Positions 1 through 7,741 of a DNA stretch of 10,779 nt are shown in pieces. How positions within the stretch are numbered: position 1 is the first letter of the stretch; every line of letters begins with the position of its first letter. The DNA comes from Deltaproteobacteria bacterium (GTDB taxonomy: Bacteria; Desulfobacterota; Desulfofervidia; Desulfofervidales; DG-60): contig JAGGTC010000024.1 of assembly GCA_021163945.1 (NCBI GenBank), positions 1 through 10,779 of the forward strand, written 5' to 3'. The notes beneath the pieces were generated by a model. It did not search any database. It worked only from the letters and a program-made list of their open reading frames with translations, and was not told the origin of the DNA. The translations under genes were made by a program, and so were the position numbers.

Positions 1-152
1 ATAAAAGATAAGGCTAAATACCAATATACATAGGACAATGGGCACTGAGATAGAGAGGATTACCCTGTTTCTGATACTAAGAGGTGGCATAGACTTTATT
101 TAACATAACACTTGCCTAAGGACAACACAAAAATTAAAAATGAAATTGTAAG
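1..152. other. Upstream region before moaA, no recognisable gene
   Basis: All frames are short here. The longest forward stretch is an ORF of about 21 codons from ATG 38 to TAA 101-103, which resembles nothing I know. A weak promoter-like pair lies at TTGCCT (112-117) and TAAAAA (135-140) with 17 bases between them. It would start transcription only a few bases before the moaA ATG, giving an almost leaderless message. No terminator of an upstream gene and no clear Shine-Dalgarno sequence can be seen. Confidence 0.4.
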
Positions 153-1123
153 ATGATTTATGACCCCTACAATCGCCCTATCTATTATCTGCGTATCTCT
201 GTAACAGATAGGTGTAATCTTAAGTGCCTATATTGTAGGCCAGAGAGGATTAAAAAATTGCCTCACGCAGAGATTTTGCGCTATGAGGAAATTATCCATA
301 TTGTAAAGATAGCTGTTTCAATAGGCTTTTATAAGTTTCGCCTTACAGGGGGTGAACCTTTGATAAGAAATAATATAAAATTACTTATTGAGCGTATAAG
401 CAAGATAGGTGGCATAAAGGACTTAAGTATTACTACAAATGGGACATTGCTGGCCGAGATGGCAAAAGATTTATATGATGCTGGGCTTCGGCGAATTAAT
501 ATCAGCCTAGATACACTAAACCGTGAAAAATACAGATATATTACTGGTGTTGATGCATTTCTTAGGGTTTGGAATGGCATTAAGACGGCACTTGAGGTAG
601 GTTTTTCTCCGGTAAGGATCAATGTAGTACTACTTAAGGGGTTCAATGACGATGAAATCTTGGATCTGGCCAAATTGATATTTGATTATCCTGTTCATAT
701 TCGTTTTATTGAATACATGCCAATCTCCCCGCAGACATTAGACCATAGCAAACACTTTTTGCCTGTAGATATAGTTAAAAAAAGTTGGCCAAATTGGGAA
801 AGATAAATGAGATTTCCCCTTCCCCCTCAGATGGCCCAGCAAAACGGTACAAAATCACTGGGTGTCTGGGGGAGATAGGATTAATCTCTGCTATGAGTAA
901 TCCATTTTGCCATAGCTGTAATAGGATTCGCCTTACCTCAGATGGCAAAATACGTCCCTGCCTCTTTTCACAGAGGCAGTGGGATATAAAGGTACCCTTA
1001 AGGAGCGGGGCAAGTAGTGAATTTATCAAATCTATTATTAGAGAGGCCATTGCCCATAAACCTAGAGGACATAATTATATCAAAATCCCCAACCGCCTTC
1101 CTATGTCCCGCATTGGCGGATAG
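153..1123 (+). pseudogene. moaA: GTP 3',8-cyclase MoaA, split by a one-base frameshift
   Basis: MoaA is a radical-SAM enzyme that converts GTP to 3',8-cyclo-dihydro-GTP, the first step of molybdenum cofactor synthesis. The first half (153-806, 217 codons) carries the N-terminal cluster motif CNLKCLYC (Cys21, 25, 28) and GGEP (66-69). The reading frame then shifts by -1 and continues to 1123. The second half carries the C-terminal cluster motif C-x2-C-x13-C (CHSC...RPC) and ends in the double glycine that MoaA proteins need. Adding one A to the A run at 777-783 restores a 323-residue protein, close to the usual 320-330. The second half has only a TTG start with no Shine-Dalgarno sequence, so independent translation is unlikely. 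The ATG at 153 is chosen because the protein from there aligns with normal MoaA N-termini, although its own ribosome site is poor. The gene may be truly broken, recoded or a sequencing error. It lies 43 bases before glgC. Confidence 0.9.
777..783 (+). other. A7 run at the moaA frameshift point
   Basis: In the first frame the run is read GTT AAA AAA AGT and reaches TAA at 804-806. In the second frame TAA at 776-778 blocks reading from upstream, so the switch must occur at the run. A -1 slip of the Lys tRNA, or one extra A added by RNA polymerase, gives AAA AAA AAG TTG and joins the halves. A 6-bp inverted repeat, GGGAAA (796-801) and TTTCCC (813-818), starts 12 bases downstream. It is weak and farther away than typical frameshift stimulators. 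Confidence 0.6.
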
Positions 1124-1166
1124 TCAAATATCCATACTATTGCCCTTAGGATAGGATTGTTTTAAT

Positions 1167-2408
1167 ATGAGGATAAAGAAGGTGGCACATTCAAAGATAT
1201 TGGCTATAGTCTTGGCTGGGGGAAAGGGGGAGAGGCTTTATCCCCTTACTGCCCATCGTGCAAAACCAGCAGTACACTTTGGCGGCATCTACCGCCTTAT
1301 TGACTTTGTCTTGAGCAATCTTGTAAATTCTGGCATACACTCAATCTACATCTTCACTCAATATAAGGCACAATCTTTGCTGAATCATTTACAATCTGGT
1401 TGGGTAACTACCTCTACTATAGACAACTCCTTCATTTTGCCAGTCCCTGCCCAGATGAGACTGGGGGAGACCTGGTATTTGGGCACAGCAGATGCTGTCT
1501 ATCAAAATACCTATCTAATTAGGAGATTTAAACCAGATTTAGTGTGTATTTTTGGGGCAGATCATGTCTATTTTATGGATGTCTCACAAATGATTAATTA
1601 CCACATAGAGAAGGGGGCCGAGGCCACAGTAGCTACAATACCTTATCCCATTTTGGAGTGTAAGAGATTTGGTGTAGTTATAATAGATAAAGAATGGAGG
1701 ATTATTGAATTTCAGGAAAAATCCCCAGAGCCAACACCTATGCCAGACCAGCCAGATAAGGGTCTGGTCTCTATGGGAAATTATATATTTAATACCGAAG
1801 TGCTTTTAGAGGAATTAGCTGAGGATGCGTCAAACCCCAAAAGCTCTCATGACTTTGGGAGGGATATCTTGCCCAACATTTGTAAAAAAAGGCGTGTTTA
1901 TGCATATGATTTCACAAAAAATAAGGTACCTGGAATAGTAGGAGATAACAAATATTGGCGGGATGTAGGGACAATATCTACCTATTATGAGGCAAATATG
2001 GATCTCAAAAACCCACTGCCTCAATTAAACCTTTATAATTCACTTTGGCCTATTCATTCTATAAAATATCATGGTACCCCAGCAAAGATAGTAGTTGATG
2101 ACTATGGCAATGCAGGCCATGTCGAGAATAGCCTAATAGCCTCTGGTTCTATTATAAGTGGTGCCTGTGTGAGGGACTCTATTATTGGCCCAAATGTATT
2201 CATAAAAAGTCGGGCCTTGGTAGAAGGGTCTATTATTATGAAGGATGTTGTAATTGAAGAGGATGCTAGGATTCGTCGGGCAATTATAGATGATTACAAT
2301 ATAATAAAAAGGGGAGAACATATTGGCTATGACCCAAATAAGGATATGGAACGGTTTTATGTGGACCCAGATTCAGGGATTGTGGTTGTACCAAGGCCGG
2401 CCGACTAA
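1167..2408 (+). CDS. glgC: Glucose-1-phosphate adenylyltransferase (ADP-glucose pyrophosphorylase)
   Basis: GlgC makes ADP-glucose and pyrophosphate from ATP and glucose-1-phosphate, the committed step of bacterial glycogen synthesis in the cytoplasm. The 413-residue protein has the nucleotidyltransferase loop GGKGERLYPLT (18-28), RAKPAV (31-36) and YRLIDF (42-47). It also has GTADAVYQN (106-114), the metal-binding Asp132 in FGADHVY, and Lys185 in FQEKSPEP, matching the glucose-1-phosphate-binding Lys of the E. coli enzyme. YWRDVGTISTYYEAN and a C-terminal left-handed beta-helix with hexapeptide repeats (about 300-390) complete the family pattern. Family members are allosterically controlled tetramers; which effector acts here cannot be read from the sequence. 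An AGGA at 1153-1156 stands 10 bases before the ATG. glgB follows after 31 bases, which suggests cotranscription. Confidence 0.97.
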   Translation: MRIKKVAHSKILAIVLAGGKGERLYPLTAHRAKPAVHFGGIYRLIDFVLSNLVNSGIHSIYIFTQYKAQSLLNHLQSGWVTTSTIDNSFILPVPAQMRLGETWYLGTADAVYQNTYLIRRFKPDLVCIFGADHVYFMDVSQMINYHIEKGAEATVATIPYPILECKRFGVVIIDKEWRIIEFQEKSPEPTPMPDQPDKGLVSMGNYIFNTEVLLEELAEDASNPKSSHDFGRDILPNICKKRRVYAYDFTKNKVPGIVGDNKYWRDVGTISTYYEANMDLKNPLPQLNLYNSLWPIHSIKYHGTPAKIVVDDYGNAGHVENSLIASGSIISGACVRDSIIGPNVFIKSRALVEGSIIMKDVVIEEDARIRRAIIDDYNIIKRGEHIGYDPNKDMERFYVDPDSGIVVVPRPAD

Positions 2409-2439
2409 TCTGCTTAAACATTTAATATTCTGTTTTTAG

Positions 2440-4632
2440 ATGAAGATGGATGAGTTATTATTAGGAATCCCTGAAAGGGATATAGAGCGTTTAGTATCCA
2501 TAGAACACCACGATCCCCACTTTATATTGGGTGGGCACCCAGTTGGCAATTCTACAATAATTAGGGGGTTTCACCCCGATGCCATAGGGGCAGACCTCTT
2601 GCTAGAAGGTAATGTCTTTCCTATGAAGAGGGTCCACCCAAAAGGTCTATTTGCCATAAGGATAGACAGGCCTTGGCCCTTTGATTATAAACTGCGTTTT
2701 TACTTTCCATCTGGTGAGGTCTGGGAGAGAAGGGATCCATACCGTTTTTTACCTACCTTGGGGGAGATGGATTTATATTTGATAGGCGAGGGGCGTCATC
2801 TCCAACTCTATCAGGTCATGGGGGCACACCCAAGGACTATTGAGGGGATAAGGGGCGTCTCCTTTGCTGTCTGGGCCCCAAATGCACTGAGGGTAAGCCT
2901 GATAGGTGACTTCAATGGTTGGGATGGCCGCATATACCCCATGCGTGTATTGGGTGATTCTGGCATCTGGGAGATATTTATCCCTGATCTAGAGGTTGGG
3001 GCTATATACAAATATGAAATAAAGACAAAGGAGGGACACCTAAGGGTTAAGACAGACCCATTTGCCTTTTTTATGGAGATGCGCCCAAAAAATGCCTCTA
3101 TTGTCTGGGACTTAAATAGGTATCAGTGGGCAGATAGTGATTGGATTGAGGAGAGAAATAGGAAAAATCATTATAAAGGGCCCATGAATATCTATGAGGT
3201 CCATTTAGGCTCTTGGATGAGGAAAGATGGAAATCGGTGGCTTGGCTATTCAGAAATTGCACCCAAATTGGTAAAACATGTAAAAAGCTATGGATTTACA
3301 CACATTGAAATAATGCCTATTATGGAACACCCATTAGATGCCTCATGGGGGTATCAGGTAAGTGGATACTATGCCCCCACAAGTCGCTATGGCACCCCAG
3401 ATGATTTTAAGACCTTTGTGGATATATGCCACCAAAATAGGATTGGTGTAATCCTAGACTGGACACCGGCCCACTTCCCTAAGGATGATTATGCCCTACG
3501 CCTGTTTGATGGGACTGCACTGTATGAATATATGGACCCAAGGCTTGGGGAACACCCTGATTGGGGTACGCTTGTCTTTAATTTTGGGAGGAATGAGGTA
3601 AGGAACTTTCTTATTGCAAATGCCCTATTTTGGCTAGATATATATCATATAGATGGAATAAGGGCAGATGCAGTAGCATCGATGCTCTACCTAGATTATA
3701 GTAGAAAGGATGGGGAGTGGATCCCAAACAAATATGGAGGAAATGAAAACCTTGAGGCAATTGATTTTATTCGGCAGATGAATGAGGCCGTCTATGCCAA
3801 ATTCCCTGGCTGCTTTACTATAGCCGAGGAATCTACTGCCTGGCCAGGTGTGTCTCGCCCGACCTACCTAGGGGGACTTGGCTTTGGCTTTAAGTGGAAT
3901 ATGGGTTGGATGCACGATACACTGAGATATTTTAATAAAGACCCCATCTATAGAAAGTGGCATCATAATGAGCTCACATTCTCCATGTTATATGCATATA
4001 GTGAGAATTTTATTTTACCACTCTCCCATGATGAGGTAGTACATGGAAAGGGCTCTCTACTTTCAAAGATGCCGGGTGATCGCTGGCAAAAATTTGCAAA
4101 TCTAAGGGCCTTACTCTCCTATATGTATACCCACCCAGGAAAGAAGCTACTTTTTATGGGCACCGAACTGGCCCCAGATAGTGAATGGGACTTTAATAGC
4201 GGCCTAGATTGGCACCTGCTCAGTGACCCTGATAGGCAGGCCTTTAGTAGATTTTTAAGGGACTTAGGAAACCTATATCTGAGAGAAAGGTGCCTTTGGC
4301 AAGAAGACACAAACCCTATTGGGTTTTCTTGGATTGATTGTAATGACAGTGAGCACTCTGTATTTTCCTATATAAGGAGGGCAGGAGATGACTATTTAGT
4401 CTGCGTTTTAAACCTTACCCCTGTCCCCCGTTTTGGCTATCGCATAGGTGTTCCAGAAAGGATATCATATAAAGAGATATTCAATTCAGACCTGGCTTGT
4501 TATGGGGGAAGCAATCTGAAAAATGGGTATATAAAGGCAGAGCCCATACCTTGGCATTCACTCCCATTCTCCTTAAGCCTCACACTCCCACCCCTATCGT
4601 GTCTGATTCTAAAACCAATAGAGGACAAATAA
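2440..4632 (+). CDS. glgB: 1,4-alpha-glucan branching enzyme (GH13)
   Basis: GlgB cuts alpha-1,4-glucan chains and rejoins them by alpha-1,6 bonds, creating glycogen branch points. The 730 residues match the full-length bacterial type (E. coli 728). An N-terminal domain begins with DPH at 25-27 as in other GlgB proteins. A CBM48 module follows from about 139 (GVSFAVWAPNA, then GDFNGWD). The GH13 barrel spans roughly 260-600 and an all-beta C-terminal domain follows. The catalytic residues are Asp410 (DGIRADAV), Glu463 (IAEEST) and Asp531 (LSHDEVVHGKG), with the same spacing as E. coli Asp405, Glu458 and Asp526. No clear Shine-Dalgarno precedes ATG 2440, and ATG 2446 is an alternative two codons later. 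The stop TAA shares one base with the ATG of the next gene, which implies translational coupling. Confidence 0.97.
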   Translation: MKMDELLLGIPERDIERLVSIEHHDPHFILGGHPVGNSTIIRGFHPDAIGADLLLEGNVFPMKRVHPKGLFAIRIDRPWPFDYKLRFYFPSGEVWERRDPYRFLPTLGEMDLYLIGEGRHLQLYQVMGAHPRTIEGIRGVSFAVWAPNALRVSLIGDFNGWDGRIYPMRVLGDSGIWEIFIPDLEVGAIYKYEIKTKEGHLRVKTDPFAFFMEMRPKNASIVWDLNRYQWADSDWIEERNRKNHYKGPMNIYEVHLGSWMRKDGNRWLGYSEIAPKLVKHVKSYGFTHIEIMPIMEHPLDASWGYQVSGYYAPTSRYGTPDDFKTFVDICHQNRIGVILDWTPAHFPKDDYALRLFDGTALYEYMDPRLGEHPDWGTLVFNFGRNEVRNFLIANALFWLDIYHIDGIRADAVASMLYLDYSRKDGEWIPNKYGGNENLEAIDFIRQMNEAVYAKFPGCFTIAEESTAWPGVSRPTYLGGLGFGFKWNMGWMHDTLRYFNKDPIYRKWHHNELTFSMLYAYSENFILPLSHDEVVHGKGSLLSKMPGDRWQKFANLRALLSYMYTHPGKKLLFMGTELAPDSEWDFNSGLDWHLLSDPDRQAFSRFLRDLGNLYLRERCLWQEDTNPIGFSWIDCNDSEHSVFSYIRRAGDDYLVCVLNLTPVPRFGYRIGVPERISYKEIFNSDLACYGGSNLKNGYIKAEPIPWHSLPFSLSLTLPPLSCLILKPIEDK
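4621..4625 (+). promoter_or_regulatory. Ribosome binding site of the GH57 gene
   Basis: GAGGA lies inside the last codons of glgB and ends 6 bases before ATG 4632. It fixes the start of the next gene at the TAATG overlap and argues against a longer start at 4497 inside glgB. Confidence 0.75.
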
Positions 4633-6695
4633 TGTATTATCTGCCCTTTGCCATACACAACCACCAGCCAGTAGGAAACTTTGATTATATATTTGAAAAG
4701 GCAGTTGATGATTGTTATTTTCCATTTTTAAAGATAGTAAGCGAATTTCCCTCTTTTAGATTTAGCCTCCACTTTTCAGGCCCACTCTTTGAGTGGATGG
4801 AGAAAAATAGACCAGAACTGATCTCCTTTTTGCAGGACATGGTAAAAAGTGGACAGATTGAGCTTATGGCAGGTGGCTTCTATGAACCACTACTCCCCTT
4901 TATCCCAGAAGGTGATGCAGTAGGGCAAATAAAATATATGATGGACTATCTAGAAGGGCACTTTGGGGTATCCCCAAAGGGGATATGGCTCTCAGAGAGG
5001 GTCTGGGACCCATCCCTACCAAAACTTTTGGGTAAATTGGGGATAAGATACACATTGGTTGATGATACCCACTTCCTAAATGCAGGTCTTCCCCCTGAGG
5101 AGATAAATGGATACTACATAACAGAGAGGGAGGGCTACCCACTTTCCATTTTTCCCATTAGCAAAAGGCTTCGTTACCTCATCCCCTTTCATCCCCCAAA
5201 AGAGACTATAGATTATTTTAAAAGATTCTTTTCTAAGGCAAGGGGCAATACCCTAACATATGGAGATGATGGAGAAAAATTTGGCATTTGGCCGGGGACA
5301 AAGAAGTGGGTCTATGATGATGGTTGGATTAAATCATTTTTAAGAACCTTGGAGGAAAAAAAGGAATTTATAAAAGTCCTTCCTTTGGGTGAATATATAG
5401 AAAAGTTTTCACCAAAAGGGCGCATCTACCTCCCCCCTGCCTCCTATGAGGAGATGATGGAGTGGGCACTTATGCCTGAAATGTCTATACGTTATAAAGA
5501 ATTGGTAAATGCCCTCAAAGAGGAAGGAAAGTTAGAATTTTATCAGCCATTTATCCGTGGTGGTACCTGGGAAAACTTTTTGCTAAAGTATGAAGAGGCA
5601 AACCTTATGCAAAAAAAGATGGTCTATATAAGTAAAAAATTGGCAAAAAAGATAGGAGGATATAGATCTGGGTCCCCTCACCCAGCCCTAAGAGAGCTTT
5701 GGAGAGGACAGTGCAACTGTGCCTATTGGCATGGCCTTTTTGGTGGCCTCTATCTAAATCACTTAAGGGAGGCAATATACAGGCACCTGATATCTGCAGA
5801 AAATGCCATTGAGGCAAAAAGACTAGAGATAATCGATATTGATTGTGATAGTAAGCCAGAATACTTATTTTCTTTTCCAAGCTTTAATGCCTATTTTAAA
5901 CCACACTATGGTGGTAGCCTCTTTGAATTGGATCTAAAGAGGTCAAAGGTAAACCCCATTTCTGTGATAAAAAGGAGAAAAGAGGCCTATCATGAAGGGA
6001 TAAGGCAAGCCACATTAATTAAGGATAAAAATAAAGGGGTAAAGTCTATCCATGAACAGTTTAAGGTAAAGGAACATAACCTAGACCAATTTCTGATCTA
6101 CGACCCTTATATGCGTTATAGTTTTTTGGATCATATATTTGATAAGGATGTAAGGATTGAGGACTTCTATAGGAATCAACATGCCGAATATGGAAATCTT
6201 ACAAGTGGCAGCTATGAGGTTAAAGATATAAGAGAGGATAGACTTTGTTTGCAAAGGAAAGAAGATATAGATAGCCTTCCTCTTCTTATAAAGAAGGCAT
6301 TTTTTCTTAAAGAAGGCCCTGCCTCTATTAAGGCGAATTATGATGTCTCTTTACCCCTCCCCCTTCTTTTTTCTGTAGAATTTAATTTTAATTTGATGAC
6401 AAAGGAAGACCCAAAAAGGTATCTCCTTATAGGAAAGAGGCGATTTTCCCCAGGTAAGATTGCAGAGGTAAAGGAGGTAGAAGAGGTACTGGTTGTTGAT
6501 GAGGTAGTGGGCTGGCAGATAAGAATAGGTCTAGATAGGCCAATGACCTTGTGGCTCTTTCCTATTGAGACAGTAAACCTCTCTGAGGAGGGGGCAGAGC
6601 GCTCTTATCAAGGGACGTCCACTGTTTTTATCACCCCTATAAAAGGGGAAAAAAGGATTTCTCTTACATTAGTAATCTCACAGGATAAAATATAA
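4632..6695 (+). CDS. GH57 4-alpha-glucanotransferase / alpha-amylase
   Basis: This glycoside hydrolase family 57 enzyme transfers or hydrolyses alpha-1,4-glucan segments. It probably remodels or recycles the glycogen built by GlgC and GlgB. From ATG 4632 the protein has 687 residues, near the 659 of the Thermococcus litoralis 4-alpha-glucanotransferase. It starts with the family motif IHNHQPVGNF (8-17). The nucleophile is Glu122 in WLSERVWDP and the acid/base is Asp213 in YGDDGEKFG. Their spacing of 91 equals that of Glu123 and Asp214 in the T. litoralis enzyme. WPGT follows, then long C-terminal regions resembling the DUF1925 and DUF1926 domains of that enzyme. No signal peptide is visible, so it should act in the cytoplasm. 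Transferase is favoured over pure amylase by the domain layout, but specificity is inferred. The gene ends 17 bases from the convergent lpxC. Confidence 0.92.
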   Translation: MYYLPFAIHNHQPVGNFDYIFEKAVDDCYFPFLKIVSEFPSFRFSLHFSGPLFEWMEKNRPELISFLQDMVKSGQIELMAGGFYEPLLPFIPEGDAVGQIKYMMDYLEGHFGVSPKGIWLSERVWDPSLPKLLGKLGIRYTLVDDTHFLNAGLPPEEINGYYITEREGYPLSIFPISKRLRYLIPFHPPKETIDYFKRFFSKARGNTLTYGDDGEKFGIWPGTKKWVYDDGWIKSFLRTLEEKKEFIKVLPLGEYIEKFSPKGRIYLPPASYEEMMEWALMPEMSIRYKELVNALKEEGKLEFYQPFIRGGTWENFLLKYEEANLMQKKMVYISKKLAKKIGGYRSGSPHPALRELWRGQCNCAYWHGLFGGLYLNHLREAIYRHLISAENAIEAKRLEIIDIDCDSKPEYLFSFPSFNAYFKPHYGGSLFELDLKRSKVNPISVIKRRKEAYHEGIRQATLIKDKNKGVKSIHEQFKVKEHNLDQFLIYDPYMRYSFLDHIFDKDVRIEDFYRNQHAEYGNLTSGSYEVKDIREDRLCLQRKEDIDSLPLLIKKAFFLKEGPASIKANYDVSLPLPLLFSVEFNFNLMTKEDPKRYLLIGKRRFSPGKIAEVKEVEEVLVVDEVVGWQIRIGLDRPMTLWLFPIETVNLSEEGAERSYQGTSTVFITPIKGEKRISLTLVISQDKI

Positions 6696-6712
6696 CGTAG
6701 GAAGGATCCTAT

Positions 6713-7624
6713 CTAACCTGTTTTTGCCAAAGATGGTATATGCCTTTTGGCATTCACCCTTTCTGGTTTAAGGGTTATTGTCTCCCAATATCGTTTTTTT
6801 GCCCAGAGCCTTTTCATTAGTTTGTGATTTAAGGCATGACCTGTCTTATAGGCCCTTATTTTTGCTACAATGGGATGACCCAATAGGGTAAGATCACCAA
6901 TTAAATCCAAGATCTTATGACGGACAAATTCATCTCTATACCTTAAACCCCCCTCGTTTATTACACGAAAGTCATCTATAACCACGGCATTGTCCAAAGA
7001 ACCACCCAATGCCAGTCCCTTTGCCCACAGTTTTTCAACATCCCTTAGGAATCCAAATGTCCTGGCACGGCTAATCTCCCTTTCAAATGAAGGGGTTGAA
7101 AAATCAAATGTGTAGGTCTGCTTTTTAAGCAGTGGATGATCAAAATCAATAGTAAAATTTATACTAAGTGAAGAGGCAGGGCTCAGATAAATCCATTTGT
7201 CATCTTCCTTTATACGAATTGACCTTTTTATAATAACTACCCTTTTAGGCTCAAACTGAATCTTGATTCCCACGCTTTTTATCAAAAACAAAAATGGGGC
7301 GGCACTCCCATCCATGGCAGGGATCTCTGGGCCATCTACCTCCACTAATGCATTGTCTATACCAAGGCCACCCAAGGCGGCCAGGAGGTGCTCCACTGTG
7401 TTAACAAATACCCCATTTTGCCCAATAGTGGTAGCCAAATTACTACTTACTACATTTTCAATATGTGCCCTTATTTGAGGCCGATCTGGCAAGTCTGTCC
7501 TCACAAATACAATGCCAGAATTTGGTAAGGCAGGTTTGATTCTCAAATGTACCTTCTTCCCAGAATGCAATCCAATCCCTGTACAGCTTACAGTATCCTT
7601 AAGCGTCCTTTGCGCCCAAAACAT
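6713..7624 (-). CDS. lpxC: UDP-3-O-acyl-N-acetylglucosamine deacetylase
   Basis: LpxC is the zinc-dependent deacetylase that commits UDP-acyl-GlcNAc to lipid A synthesis, so the cell should have a lipid A outer membrane. From the ATG at 7624 the protein has 303 residues (E. coli 305). Glu78 and His79 sit in NTVEHLLAAL at exactly the E. coli positions. His236 and Asp240 (RHKILDLIGD) complete the zinc site, and His263 (GHALNHKL) is the catalytic His. QRTLK near the start matches E. coli MIKQRTLK, which supports this ATG. A longer reading from TTG 7669 would add 15 residues absent from the family. Neither start has a good Shine-Dalgarno sequence. purB ends 117 bases upstream, with a possible leader ORF in between. 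Confidence 0.95.
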   Translation of the reverse strand: MFWAQRTLKDTVSCTGIGLHSGKKVHLRIKPALPNSGIVFVRTDLPDRPQIRAHIENVVSSNLATTIGQNGVFVNTVEHLLAALGGLGIDNALVEVDGPEIPAMDGSAAPFLFLIKSVGIKIQFEPKRVVIIKRSIRIKEDDKWIYLSPASSLSINFTIDFDHPLLKKQTYTFDFSTPSFEREISRARTFGFLRDVEKLWAKGLALGGSLDNAVVIDDFRVINEGGLRYRDEFVRHKILDLIGDLTLLGHPIVAKIRAYKTGHALNHKLMKRLWAKKRYWETITLKPERVNAKRHIPSLAKTG

Positions 7625-7658
7625 CGCCGGTTTAACTATGCAAACTATATGCCTGCCT

Positions 7659-7675
7659 AAAATATTCAATATTTT
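7659..7675. repeat. Perfect AT-rich palindrome upstream of lpxC
   Basis: Two 8-base arms, AAAATATT and AATATTTT, flank a single central base. It lies 34 bases before the lpxC ATG and directly after the stop of the short leader ORF. It could be an operator or a weak RNA hairpin. In AT-rich DNA a chance origin is quite possible. Confidence 0.5.
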
Positions 7676-7714
7676 TCAGTCTTTGTTTTTGAGATTATGG
7701 TAAAAAAACCACAT
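7676..7714 (-). CDS. Possible 12-residue leader peptide before lpxC
   Basis: This ATG is preceded by AAGGGG (7722-7727) at a 7-base spacing, a better ribosome site than lpxC itself has. It encodes MWFFYHNLKNKD and stops at TGA. The frame is the same as lpxC, but LpxC proteins have no such extension, so it is not a broken N-terminus. It starts 27 bases after the purB stop and its own stop touches the palindrome at 7659-7675. The aromatic-rich start recalls attenuation leaders, yet an ORF this short can arise by chance. No homologue is known to me. Confidence 0.25.
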   Translation of the reverse strand: MWFFYHNLKNKD

Positions 7715-7741
7715 CAAATGTCCCCTTTTTAACACAACTTC

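Noticed and set aside
85..100. Sigma-54-like TGGCAT followed by TTATT
   Set aside because: The essential GC of the -12 element is missing.
38..103. Short forward ORF of about 21 codons before moaA
   Set aside because: No Shine-Dalgarno sequence, no recognisable family and a length expected by chance.
329..673. 114-codon reverse ORF opposite moaA
   Set aside because: It mirrors the conserved MoaA core, and its translation is low-complexity Ser/Leu/Ile-rich without motifs.
2395..2402. GC-rich palindrome GGCCGGCC at the end of glgC
   Set aside because: It lies in coding sequence for the C-terminus (RPAD), with no T tract and no paired structure downstream.
4497..4631. Longer start of the GH57 gene inside glgB
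   Set aside because: It would add 45 residues with no family match. ATG 4632 has a good Shine-Dalgarno and matches the family N-terminus.
6698..6711. Small hairpin TAGGA/TCCTA between GH57 and lpxC as a terminator
   Set aside because: Only 5 bp with a 4-base loop and no T run on either side. The convergent gap is just 17 bases.
7625..7669. TTG-started 15-residue extension of LpxC
   Set aside because: With ATG 7624 the catalytic Glu78 and His79 fall at the standard positions. The extension has no ribosome site or homology.
7695..7735. A-rich/T-rich arms near 7701-7730 as a purB terminator
   Set aside because: The central G bases face G rather than C, so no stable stem forms.
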